A stretch of 64,000 nt of DNA from an uncultured Chlorobiota bacterium (GTDB taxonomy: Bacteria > Bacteroidota > Ignavibacteria > UBA10030 > UBA6906): contig CAADGV010000032.1 of NCBI GenBank assembly GCA_900696645.1, positions 52,716-116,715 of the forward strand, written 5' to 3'. The notes beneath the pieces were generated by a model. That model saw only the letters and a list, made by a program, of their open reading frames with translations. It had not been told where the DNA came from and searched no databases. A program made the translations under genes and the position numbers. Below are positions 37,301 through 45,626 of this stretch, in pieces. Each line of letters opens with the position of its first letter. Position 1 is the first letter of the stretch.

Positions 37301-39588
37301 GAAGTAAGTATCTCCAGTTCAACGGCGTCTGAAGGCTTCGCCATGCACGCAAGCCTGCACTCGCCCGGTTTCAAACCGCAAATGTCTTCGAGCGTTCCGC
37401 GTTCATCCTCCCCAACCGGATTCAGATATTCTCCGCCCGAAATAATCCTGACTGGATCGCTGCCGCAGATTCCTGCATGACATTCTGCAACGATCTTGAT
37501 CCCATTATTCTCGGCAATTGTACAAATGGTTTGCCCTGTCTCAAACGGAACCGACTTGCCGAGATTCTTGAAGACAACCACCATTCCGGATGCTGCCGGC
37601 GCGGAAACCGGCTCGACAGGTTTTGCAGCAGGCTTCGCAGCAGGTGGCGCTTTTGTTGTCACCCTGACCCGATCAACGACACCCTCTTCCTGCATACTCA
37701 GCCTGAATGTCTGACTCCCGACACGAAACATTTCTCCGGGCTCGATCCTGACGGCATTTCGAACCTTGAGGTACGTACCGTTAACACTCTTGAGATCTTT
37801 GATAAACACCTTTCGATCTTTTGTAGCGATGGAAAGGTGCCGCCGGGAAAGGGTCATGTCGTTGGCATCAAGCGTAATATCTGGAGCTTCGCGGCCAAGT
37901 ACAATGGTTTTTTCTTGTGTCGGAAAATATTTGCCGACCTGCCTTCCCGATTGATTGTAATGAAAGATTGCCAGCTGCCCGTTTTCCTCCCTGAAGATAA
38001 GAAACTGTCTACCCAATCTCAGCAGGTCTCCGTCGGTCACTTCGACCGGCTTCGCTTCGGTTGTTCGCAAAAATATACCTGTCTGACTTCCGTCGTCACG
38101 CAGGAAGAATCCATCTCCGCCATGTGAAATTGAGGCATGACGTTCCGAAAGATTTGTGTCCTCCGGAAACACAATGTCGCAAAATTTCCGCCCGATTGTT
38201 GTAACGCCGTTCATGTTCACCGTGAACTCATCCTCCTCCACCCCGCCGGCAGTCAGCCGGACAAGGTACGCCCGTTTCTCCGTCGCCTTTTCCTGCGGCG
38301 GCTCCGTAATTTTTGAGAACACGGTCATGAGCGGAGATAGGGGAACCGGCTCTTGTTCGATCTTTGGCGCTTCATCCGCAAGCTGGACGTTCACCTCAAT
38401 CTCCTTCTTCCCTTCCACCCGCTGCGCAACGACTTCCGCAACGATTACTCCGTCGATCATTCCTGCCTTGATATTGCCTCTGTGTTTTACTTCACGGAAT
38501 GTCGACGGATCGGCGGTGAAATCTTGTGTTTCAAGATAGACCTGGCTGAGTATGTCGCCAATGAGATACACGTTCGGTTGTTGCGTTTCAAGAAGTGGCG
38601 TGACACACATTCGCTTCTTGTTTGTGAGGCCGCCTGTCACCATTCTGATGCCGAGAGAATTCAGAAACGCTTCCGGGATATCCTCGCCGATGCAAGCGAT
38701 GCAGAGTTCTTTCAGAAACTCGAGATGCAACGTTTCATTCGGGCGGCCCGCAATCGCTTTCCGATCGGTTCTGAGTGAAAGAAATTCCTGCTTGTCATCT
38801 CCGGCAACAATTGCCACAGGCTCGCTGTTGGGAAAGTAGCGGATATTGCCGTTGCCGATGTACGCCTCAAAGAACACATCCGCGAGAGCCTTCGACACCT
38901 TGGGAAGCTTGTCGCCGCGATACGACCAGTACACAGCCGAGGACTCGTTTGCTTTCACTTTTGCATTGGAGATGGCGATAACGGCCTCGGCAGCCGATGT
39001 ACCGCCGCCGATGACAAGCGCCGGGCCTTTCACGTAGGCTTGCGCGTCGGCAAGGCGGTAGGCAATCCCGTCTGTGTTCCCGGGAATATCAAATCGCCGC
39101 GGCACGCCCCGCCCGATTCCGATGGCAATGTGTTTGGCAAGAATCTGCTGTTCGGATTTTGTGTTGTGATTCCATGTCTTTATCTGCCACACGCCATCGC
39201 CGCGCCGGTGCAGTCCAAGCAGTTCGATTCCTATTTGAGCGGGGATGTTGTTGGCAACATACAGGAGCTTCCATTCATCCACCATCTCATCTTTATCGAT
39301 AGCGGAGAAATGGAGTGCCGAGATGAGATCGCCGCCCTTCGGAAAGCGCATCTGATCACCACCGCCGAAGTCGGGAAGGATCAGCTTGTCTTTGGGATAA
39401 TCGCGGATGCGCTTCATCAAATCGTCGTAGTCGATCACCAGCGCATTGAGGCCGAGTTCCTTTGCGCGGAATGCCGCGGCTGTTCCCGCAGGCCCGCCGC
39501 CAACAACCAGCAGGTCGAGAACCTCAGGCAGCGCAACTGATGTTGCCAGCAGCAACGAACCATCCGCCGAGTAAGTCACACTCGTCAT
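37297..39588 (-). CDS. Flavin-dependent NAD(P)-binding oxidoreductase fused to two FHA domains and a [2Fe-2S] ferredoxin domain
   Basis: 763 residues, an unusual fusion. Residues about 24-370 form a thioredoxin-reductase/YpdA-like two-Rossmann flavoprotein (LLVVGGGPAGTAAAFRAKELG at 27-47; second nucleotide site ALVIGGGTSAAEA). FHA domain 1 is near 460-530 (TTIGRKF, LSERHASI) and FHA domain 2 near 560-640 (VLGREAPDI, LSRRHLSI, SVNGTYL). After a Pro/Ala linker, the C-terminal 95 residues are a plant-type ferredoxin domain with C703, C708, D711, C737, C744 and C748; the usual third ligand cysteine is replaced by D711. It overlaps the FHA gene upstream by four bases. Inferred role: a cytoplasmic electron-transfer enzyme docked to phosphothreonine sites. 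Confidence 0.88.
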   Translation of the reverse strand: MTSVTYSADGSLLLATSVALPEVLDLLVVGGGPAGTAAAFRAKELGLNALVIDYDDLMKRIRDYPKDKLILPDFGGGDQMRFPKGGDLISALHFSAIDKDEMVDEWKLLYVANNIPAQIGIELLGLHRRGDGVWQIKTWNHNTKSEQQILAKHIAIGIGRGVPRRFDIPGNTDGIAYRLADAQAYVKGPALVIGGGTSAAEAVIAISNAKVKANESSAVYWSYRGDKLPKVSKALADVFFEAYIGNGNIRYFPNSEPVAIVAGDDKQEFLSLRTDRKAIAGRPNETLHLEFLKELCIACIGEDIPEAFLNSLGIRMVTGGLTNKKRMCVTPLLETQQPNVYLIGDILSQVYLETQDFTADPSTFREVKHRGNIKAGMIDGVIVAEVVAQRVEGKKEIEVNVQLADEAPKIEQEPVPLSPLMTVFSKITEPPQEKATEKRAYLVRLTAGGVEEDEFTVNMNGVTTIGRKFCDIVFPEDTNLSERHASISHGGDGFFLRDDGSQTGIFLRTTEAKPVEVTDGDLLRLGRQFLIFREENGQLAIFHYNQSGRQVGKYFPTQEKTIVLGREAPDITLDANDMTLSRRHLSIATKDRKVFIKDLKSVNGTYLKVRNAVRIEPGEMFRVGSQTFRLSMQEEGVVDRVRVTTKAPPAAKPAAKPVEPVSAPAASGMVVVFKNLGKSVPFETGQTICTIAENNGIKIVAECHAGICGSDPVRIISGGEYLNPVGEDERGTLEDICGLKPGECRLACMAKPSDAVELEILTS

Positions 39589-40526
39589 CTTGACGGCTTC
39601 CTGACGAGACGAGCCTTGACAAGGCCGAATGTGATTTTCATGCCTTCCTTCACTTCCACTTCTTTTGAAATTCTCTGATTATCGATGTATGTATGATTCT
39701 TGCTTCCGAGATCTTTTAGCGTAAGCGTTCCTCCCTTTAACACAAATTCGGCATGTTTGCGCGACATCGAGCCATCGTCGATGAATATGGCGGATGATTG
39801 TTCGCGACCGACAATCATCGAACCTTCCTTCAGATCGAAAGCAGCGGGCCCTCCTTTCAATCCCTCAAAAATGAGAACGTAATGCGGCAACGATTCCGGG
39901 GCGGCAGGCTTCGGCGGTTTCGAAGGCTCGACAAATGACGGAACGGGCGTGAAATCAACACCAACTTTCGTGCGTTGGATATCATCCGAAACCGGCGGCT
40001 CCGGTTTCTCTTGAAACGCAGGAAGCGAGAATGCGCCATCGTCAAAGACAGTCTTCTGCCGTTCGTCTGTTTTGGGACTCACAGGCTCATCCTCCTTCGA
40101 TAATGATGGGAGGGGAACGAAATCCTCGCTGACTTTCGTCTTCCGATCAGGAACGGAAGGCTTGAGAGGAGCCGGATTCTGCGGCAGTTGCTTAACGGGT
40201 TTCCTATCCCGCTCCTCTGATACATCCTCCATTACTTGAAAAAGAAAATCGAACGCGTTTGAGAATGTGATGATATTCAGTTCGCTCAGGCGCTCTTTCC
40301 CTCGTACTCGAACGCCATCAACACGAGTACCGTTACGGCTGCCGAGATCTTCGATGATGAATCTCTTCTCTTTCTCATCGAACACAATGCGTGCATGCTT
40401 CCCCGAAATTGACTGCGGATAGAGTTGAATCGAATTCCCGGGAGCCTTGCCGATAGTTGCCTCCCTGCCGATTTCGAACAAGGCTCCGGCCAACTGACCT
40501 GTTTTGCAGAACAATCGCGCTTTCAT
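39585..40526 (-). CDS. Double-FHA-domain phosphothreonine-binding protein
   Basis: 313 residues from ATG 40526, which overlaps the decaheme cytochrome stop by one base and follows AGAGG; the frame runs on to 40631. FHA1 spans about 12-98 (IGREATIG, SGKHARI, LGSRNGTRV) and FHA2 about 216-307 (VGREQSSAI, SRKHAEF, LGSKNHTYI). The linker (100-210) is proline-rich and holds three copies of a T-(K)V--DF-P-PSF motif around T130, T159 and T186, plausible kinase targets. It likely bridges the kinase and redox proteins. No membrane segment. Confidence 0.92.
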   Translation of the reverse strand: MKARLFCKTGQLAGALFEIGREATIGKAPGNSIQLYPQSISGKHARIVFDEKEKRFIIEDLGSRNGTRVDGVRVRGKERLSELNIITFSNAFDFLFQVMEDVSEERDRKPVKQLPQNPAPLKPSVPDRKTKVSEDFVPLPSLSKEDEPVSPKTDERQKTVFDDGAFSLPAFQEKPEPPVSDDIQRTKVGVDFTPVPSFVEPSKPPKPAAPESLPHYVLIFEGLKGGPAAFDLKEGSMIVGREQSSAIFIDDGSMSRKHAEFVLKGGTLTLKDLGSKNHTYIDNQRISKEVEVKEGMKITFGLVKARLVRKPSR

Positions 40527-42103
40527 CATTTCCTCTCCACATACAATTGCAAACTGCCGCGATTCTGCTTGTTCGGATGCATGAAGTGGCACGACACGCA
40601 GTTGCTCAGTCCGGCACTTTGTGTATGACATTCGGTGCAGTTGTCAAGTTTCGGTATGTTGTGCGTTGACGCCTTGTCGATTGCTGCTACACCTGTTGTG
40701 TCGCCTGCTATTGCCCGTTCGACAGGAATCACATTGTGACAATCAAGACACCGTCGCTGGATGATATGCGCCCGATGATCGAACTCGGCACGCAGAAACG
40801 ATCGCTGACTCGCTTTGACGTTAAGGATTGATGCTCCTTGAACGTAATGGCATTCGAGACATGGCTTTGCCAGCTTCTGTGCAAAGTCATCAATCTCTTG
40901 TCGTTGAGTAACTGCTTTGACACTTTGCGCAAGGCCGGGAAGTTCCGGCAACATGTCGCCGAATGAAATCCGTCGCTGCGCGGCTTTCAGCAGTGAATCG
41001 ATCATCGTCAGCTCCCGCTGAATCTCGGCTTCAGGATGCGAACGCAAACCAATTACGTATTCCTGAAGAGTCTTGATTGCTTCATGATACACCTCTTCTT
41101 TGCTTCTCGTCGTACCCTGACCTGAAGCGGCCAACAAATCAGCCAATGTCGAATCGGAATGCATAATCCGGTAAAGCTGTTTCAGGTTTTCGAGAACCCA
41201 CGGATCGCGATGATACACGGGCGATTTCTTGACACGGGAGCCGCTCACAGTAAACTCGTTCGGGTTTGTGTAGAAAGCCCACGTTGTGCCCGGTCCGCGT
41301 CGTCGCTGAATCATCTCAAGCGTCTCAACACCAATAGACGACGGATTTGCAGCATCTTTTATTGCAAGCGACGACGTCTCGACATTCGCTGTCAGATGGC
41401 AATCGCCGCAATGCGCGTCGAAGTCGAGAGATTTGAATCCTTTGCCGTCGGGTTGGGCTTCGTGGCAGTATAAGCACGCCTGCTCAGCGTTTGGAGTCTT
41501 TAGCAACTTCAGCACTTCCTTCGTGTGAAGGACATGTGTCATCTTCAATGTCGAATCATCCGGCGTATTTGTGCGGGCAAAGGCAAACTCGGGATGATTC
41601 TTGTTGAACGATGAAAAATGGCACGATGCACATTTCGAATCAGGAGTACGGGTAATTGCCGCCTCTCTTCCCTTGTGATCGGGATGACAGTTTGCGCATC
41701 GTTGTTCGTCCGACGCATGCTTTTTTTTCGCTGTTCCAATCCTGCCGGCATCTTCTGAGCGATAAAGATAGTGGGCAGAAAAGGTGTAAACGCCCAATTT
41801 GTCGTTTGCCTTCTCATGACACGTCGAGCATTTCGAGTCTGTCACACCTGCAAATGATTGGTGGCAGCTTGCGCAATTCGACTCGAATTGTGAATGATTG
41901 GATGAAAGATCACCGCTTGAGATGAATGTATTGTTGAGAAGCACGGCATCCGCCGCATAGTATAAAGCAATCAGGGCGCAACCAATTCCGCCCAACATCA
42001 TCATCTGTTTGCGGGAGACGGGAAAAACGTACTCCTTCGTCACCGGCAACCGGACATCACCGAAGGTTCCTTTCTTCCTGCTTTCGTCTTTCTGTTTTGC
42101 CAT
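40526..42103 (-). CDS. Membrane-anchored decaheme c-type cytochrome
   Basis: 525 residues from ATG 42103 (frame open to 42193). The N-terminal cytoplasmic 35 residues precede a single anchor helix (QMMMLGGIGCALIALYYAADAVLL). The rest is extracytoplasmic and contains ten CXXCH heme sites: CASCH, CSTCH, CANCH, CASCH, CLYCH, CGDCH, CLECH, CLDCH, CTECH, CVSCH. There is a heme-free stretch of roughly 180 residues between sites six and seven. It lies five bases after the cytochrome b gene and is its probable periplasmic electron partner, in the manner of Qrc/NrfH-type quinol:cytochrome modules. Confidence 0.93.
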   Translation of the reverse strand: MAKQKDESRKKGTFGDVRLPVTKEYVFPVSRKQMMMLGGIGCALIALYYAADAVLLNNTFISSGDLSSNHSQFESNCASCHQSFAGVTDSKCSTCHEKANDKLGVYTFSAHYLYRSEDAGRIGTAKKKHASDEQRCANCHPDHKGREAAITRTPDSKCASCHFSSFNKNHPEFAFARTNTPDDSTLKMTHVLHTKEVLKLLKTPNAEQACLYCHEAQPDGKGFKSLDFDAHCGDCHLTANVETSSLAIKDAANPSSIGVETLEMIQRRRGPGTTWAFYTNPNEFTVSGSRVKKSPVYHRDPWVLENLKQLYRIMHSDSTLADLLAASGQGTTRSKEEVYHEAIKTLQEYVIGLRSHPEAEIQRELTMIDSLLKAAQRRISFGDMLPELPGLAQSVKAVTQRQEIDDFAQKLAKPCLECHYVQGASILNVKASQRSFLRAEFDHRAHIIQRRCLDCHNVIPVERAIAGDTTGVAAIDKASTHNIPKLDNCTECHTQSAGLSNCVSCHFMHPNKQNRGSLQLYVERK

Positions 42104-42108
42104 AGTCG

Positions 42109-42945
42109 TTAGTAGTACCAGACGGCCCAGATATGCAACGCCACCATCAGCAACAGAACGAGCGAGAGCGGTACATGAGTTGCAAGCCACCATCGCAACG
42201 GACGTTGCAACGAGTAGTGTGCATCCAATTCCAGTTTTGTTCTATACAAATCCTGAAGCTGATCCAGCTTCTCTTTCTCCTCCAATGACAATACTTTCCG
42301 AAGAAACCCGAACTGTTTGATGGAGGATTGGATACCGCCGGTAACGTCAATGTAGTAAATCAGACGCGGCTGCGGCGCAATCAACGCTGCCGCAATGTTC
42401 GAGCGATAGAAATCCCTGACGGGTTCCGGGCATGATTCCACCATTTTCTCAGCCCTGGCTCGAATCTGCTCGACAAGTTCCGGAATTCTCTCGTACATTG
42501 CTTCCACCGACAATCCGGATGAGAGGATTTTGGGAATCCATTGTTGCAGCGCAACACCAAGCATTCCGCTGAGTGTAACCCAAATCGAAAGAAGCCACAG
42601 TATCCAATCAAACAGGCCATGCGGCAGGCGAAAACCCGTATGCAGCAGCACGAGCAGCCCTGCCAGCGTTCCTCCATACAGATGAAATTGGACCCACGCT
42701 TCCGATTTGCCGAGGTCGCGTTTCAACATTCTGCGGCGAACGGCGTAGAATCCCGCGCCGAGCATGAGCAGCGACGCGGCTGTTCCGTATGCTAATCCCC
42801 ACCAGTTTCCGGGATTGATTTCGGCAACAAGGCCATTCAGAAGGTACATGAGAATGAATGCGCTGGTGCCAAAAGCAAACGCAAGCGCCCATCGGGGGGA
42901 CTGGACGTAACGATGCCACTGAAATGATCTAAGTACTTTTAGCAT
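42109..42945 (-). CDS. Diheme membrane cytochrome b
   Basis: 278 residues from ATG 42945 (AGAGG upstream; frame open to 43077). Four to five membrane helices are visible. Two histidine pairs, each 14 apart, lie on predicted helices: H88/H102 (FHLYGG... LLHTGF) and H257/H271 (THVPLS... ALHIWAVWYY), the spacing expected for bis-His ligation of two b hemes across a four-helix bundle. A charged loop of about 100 residues sits between helices 4 and 5 (SVEAMYERIPELVEQIRARAE...). It starts one base after the CNB-FeS gene and probably carries electrons between quinone or the FeS protein and the decaheme cytochrome. Confidence 0.85.
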   Translation of the reverse strand: MLKVLRSFQWHRYVQSPRWALAFAFGTSAFILMYLLNGLVAEINPGNWWGLAYGTAASLLMLGAGFYAVRRRMLKRDLGKSEAWVQFHLYGGTLAGLLVLLHTGFRLPHGLFDWILWLLSIWVTLSGMLGVALQQWIPKILSSGLSVEAMYERIPELVEQIRARAEKMVESCPEPVRDFYRSNIAAALIAPQPRLIYYIDVTGGIQSSIKQFGFLRKVLSLEEKEKLDQLQDLYRTKLELDAHYSLQRPLRWWLATHVPLSLVLLLMVALHIWAVWYY

Positions 42946-42946
42946 C

Positions 42947-44578
42947 TCACGCCTCTTTCCACAAAAGATTTCTGAACTCTTCCAAGTTACCCACACGCAC
43001 GGCGCAACCATGAGGGCAACTGCGGACGCATGCAGGCCCTGCCGAATCCGTGTAGCAAAGATCGCATTTTGAGGCAAGTTGTTTTTCTTTGCCGCGCAAG
43101 CCTTCAGGAATCATGTCGGGCGGCCACTGTTCGCCTGTTTCGTGCATTGTGATTGCGTCATACGGACAGTTGTTTGCGCATGAGGCACAGCCAATGCAGA
43201 GTTTGTCATCAATTGCAACAACATCTCCCACATCTGTCCTGCGAATGGCGCCTGTCGGGCATCCGACCAAACACACAGGGTCCTCACAATGATAGCACGC
43301 CCGCGTGACAAGGAGGTTGCCCATTTTGTCTCCCTCACGAACAAAACGGGGAATTCCATCATGCGTATCCGCACAGCCGCGTACGCAGTCGTCGCAACGT
43401 GTGCAGATGTTCAGATCAATAACGAGAATGCTGTTTCCTTCCACTATTCCCTTGTTGAGCGCACTCGATATAAACTCCGATTGGCTGATGTTTTTCCTGC
43501 TGTAGCCGGCTTCCTTGACTCGAGCAACGATGCTATCCCACATCAAGCGTTCCATCGCCGGATGCCCGGTAAGCAGCGCGGCGAAATCTGTTCGTGAGAT
43601 CTTAATCAATTCAGCGTATTCCTTCGATGAGGCCGTGAACAACCACTTTCCCATTCCATCAAGAAGAAGTTCGGCTTGCCCGAAGATGTTTCCCTTCGAG
43701 AGATAGGAAACGACAATGCTGCCTTCTGCTATTTTCTTGGATACCTTGATGAAACCTGAACGAATGAGATAGAGGCAATCGGCCGGTTGCCCCTCTGCGG
43801 CGATTACTTCATCCGGCTCACAGGAAACAAGTTCCACCTTCTCTGCAAGTGCTTCAATCGACTGATCGCTGAGTTCTCTGAATAACGGCGTAGCGCGAAG
43901 CTGCGATTTCAGCGAGCGTTCCTTGTAGAGAGAATCGAGGCGTGACTTGAGGGCAGTTGAACGCTTTCGCATCATCCGAAGGGCCGAGGTACGAATTTGG
44001 ATCAGCCGGCATTCGGCGGATGTTTTTGCGGTGGCGGATTGCGGCCATCCGCTTAACGCGCCAATCTCACCAAACATCTCTCCGGCGCCAAGTTTCACGG
44101 CACCGCTTTTCGGCAGATCGAAGTCCAGCGACGCAAGAAATGTGATTGCTCCTTCGCTTCGGGATTGTTTTGCAATCTGCGCCTGAAACATTGTTTGCGC
44201 TACTCGGGGTCGCTCACTACCATCGGTCTTAACGGGTGCTGTTGCGACCATTGTGCGTGAGCGATTAAAGATTGGCGATGCCGAAGTCTGTTGCTTCTGA
44301 AAATACACGTCAACCGATCCCGACACAACGAAGAAAGCGATATCAATGTAGCTGCCCTCTTCAAAGAGAACAGTTCCCGCCTTCCACCGCGCTATGGAAA
44401 TATCCGGTGAGATTTTTTCAAGGAACTTGTTATCGTACTCTCTGAATATCTCAAACTGTTTCAATACATCGGGAGTAGGTTTTTCGGACAACTCCAAAAT
44501 GCCCGTATTGCCGCCGAAGGATGTCCAACGATCCTTGTACTGCTCGAGACGTTTGAGTTGTGTTTGACCGGATGACAT
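42947..44578 (-). CDS. Two cyclic-nucleotide-binding-like domains fused to a four-cluster [4Fe-4S] module
   Basis: 543 residues. CNB-like domain 1 spans about 50-215 and is split by an insertion at about 98-160; CNB-like domain 2 spans about 230-345. Residues 385-535 form a DmsB/HybA-type ferredoxin with sixteen cysteines in four sets: C392/395/398/402, C428/431/436/440, C461/464/467/471, C505/508/517/521. The phosphate-binding Arg of CNB domains is not conserved (GEIGALSGWPQSATA in the first; nothing similar in the second), so cAMP binding is doubtful. No signal peptide. It lies one base before the cytochrome b gene and is likely its cytoplasmic-side electron partner. Confidence 0.92.
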   Translation of the reverse strand: MSSGQTQLKRLEQYKDRWTSFGGNTGILELSEKPTPDVLKQFEIFREYDNKFLEKISPDISIARWKAGTVLFEEGSYIDIAFFVVSGSVDVYFQKQQTSASPIFNRSRTMVATAPVKTDGSERPRVAQTMFQAQIAKQSRSEGAITFLASLDFDLPKSGAVKLGAGEMFGEIGALSGWPQSATAKTSAECRLIQIRTSALRMMRKRSTALKSRLDSLYKERSLKSQLRATPLFRELSDQSIEALAEKVELVSCEPDEVIAAEGQPADCLYLIRSGFIKVSKKIAEGSIVVSYLSKGNIFGQAELLLDGMGKWLFTASSKEYAELIKISRTDFAALLTGHPAMERLMWDSIVARVKEAGYSRKNISQSEFISSALNKGIVEGNSILVIDLNICTRCDDCVRGCADTHDGIPRFVREGDKMGNLLVTRACYHCEDPVCLVGCPTGAIRRTDVGDVVAIDDKLCIGCASCANNCPYDAITMHETGEQWPPDMIPEGLRGKEKQLASKCDLCYTDSAGPACVRSCPHGCAVRVGNLEEFRNLLWKEA

Positions 44579-44650
44579 TTATGGAACCACTGATTATTCT
44601 TCTTCTAACTCAAAGATTAAAGTAACATGATTCAACAGGAGAGACGTTTG

Positions 44651-45610
44651 CTACCCGCCGGTTTTCTTGTACAACAACTCAAGCCGCTGCTTCAACAATA
44701 GTAGCACCGAGTCTACCCGGGTACTGTCGGTGATTGACGGAAACGGTGGAAGCACAATCGGCTCCTTTGGGGGAGGAGGTGCAGCGCTTACATCGGCCGG
44801 TACGGGCTTCGGAGGTGGCGGCGGCTTGCGCACGCGTTGACGCGGAGTTGAGTCTCCCTCCTGATCAGACCCCGCAACGCTTTGCGCTGCAACAGCTTGC
44901 GGAACCGAAGCTGTACCCGAGGAACTCGGGGCAGGTTTCCGAGCAGACCCTGCTGTGGCAGGTCCGCGTGCCTTCTTCGCATCGGCAAAGTATTTCACGT
45001 TCTGATCTTCGTCGGTGATGGGATGCCGCCAGTGTTTGGCAACAGATTTCATTCCCGATCGGTAGTTGAACTTCTCGCCCGACGGATGACCCGCGGCAAG
45101 AATCTTCTGATCTGTCAGATAGTGGCAACGCACGCACATTTTTGCACGAACATTCAAGTCTTGTTTGACATCAAGCAAGCCAAGCGGAAGGGATTTTGTG
45201 TAGCCGGGACGAATCGTGCCGGGAGCATACTTCCCTTCCTGATGCACGTCCTTGTACCCGCTGCCGGGTCCGTGGCAGCTTTCGCAGCTTACACCTTCCT
45301 CAACATCCTTGCTCTCCTTCCCCGAAATGATCGTGCCATGACACTCCATGCACTTCGATGTTCCCTTGAGATAATTTGCAGAGCCAATGCCTGAGAGTTC
45401 AGCATATTTTCTCGCATCTTCGCTGTCGGCAATATCATCAACGGAATTCTTGTGCTTATCGATCATGTTCTTGTTGTCGCCGGCGTGACAGTTGTTCTGC
45501 CCGACACCGCAACCTACGGGACCGAGTGTCTGATACTTCTGGCTCCACGCGGAGACCGGCAGAAGAGCCACAACGCTGAAGAGAATGATCGTATACAGAA
45601 CATTTTTCAC
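44651..45610 (-). CDS. Small multiheme cytochrome, c554-like
   Basis: 319 residues if started at GTG 45610, which gives a clean signal peptide (cleavage near AWS|QKY); ATGs at 45652/45649 overlap the previous gene. Three standard heme sites CMECH, CESCH and CVRCH are present plus an expanded CGVGQNNCH (CX6CH) at C34. The distribution resembles tetraheme cytochrome c554-type proteins. The C-terminal 120 residues are a Pro/Ala/Ser-rich tail ending in a short helix (VDSVLLLLKQRLELLYKKTG), perhaps for partner docking. It sits 16 bases after the decaheme-LVIVD gene; a 72-base gap separates it from the CNB-FeS gene. Confidence 0.85.
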   Translation of the reverse strand: MKNVLYTIILFSVVALLPVSAWSQKYQTLGPVGCGVGQNNCHAGDNKNMIDKHKNSVDDIADSEDARKYAELSGIGSANYLKGTSKCMECHGTIISGKESKDVEEGVSCESCHGPGSGYKDVHQEGKYAPGTIRPGYTKSLPLGLLDVKQDLNVRAKMCVRCHYLTDQKILAAGHPSGEKFNYRSGMKSVAKHWRHPITDEDQNVKYFADAKKARGPATAGSARKPAPSSSGTASVPQAVAAQSVAGSDQEGDSTPRQRVRKPPPPPKPVPADVSAAPPPPKEPIVLPPFPSITDSTRVDSVLLLLKQRLELLYKKTGG

Positions 45611-45626
45611 TGAACAGTCACGCCAA

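Noticed and set aside
34721-40526. Kinase-phosphatase-FHA set as part of a type VI secretion locus
   Set aside because: No Tss or Hcp/VgrG-like genes are present; neighbours are cytochromes and redox proteins.
42947-44578. CRP/FNR-type transcription regulator
   Set aside because: CNB domains are present but there is no helix-turn-helix; the C-terminus is a four-cluster ferredoxin.
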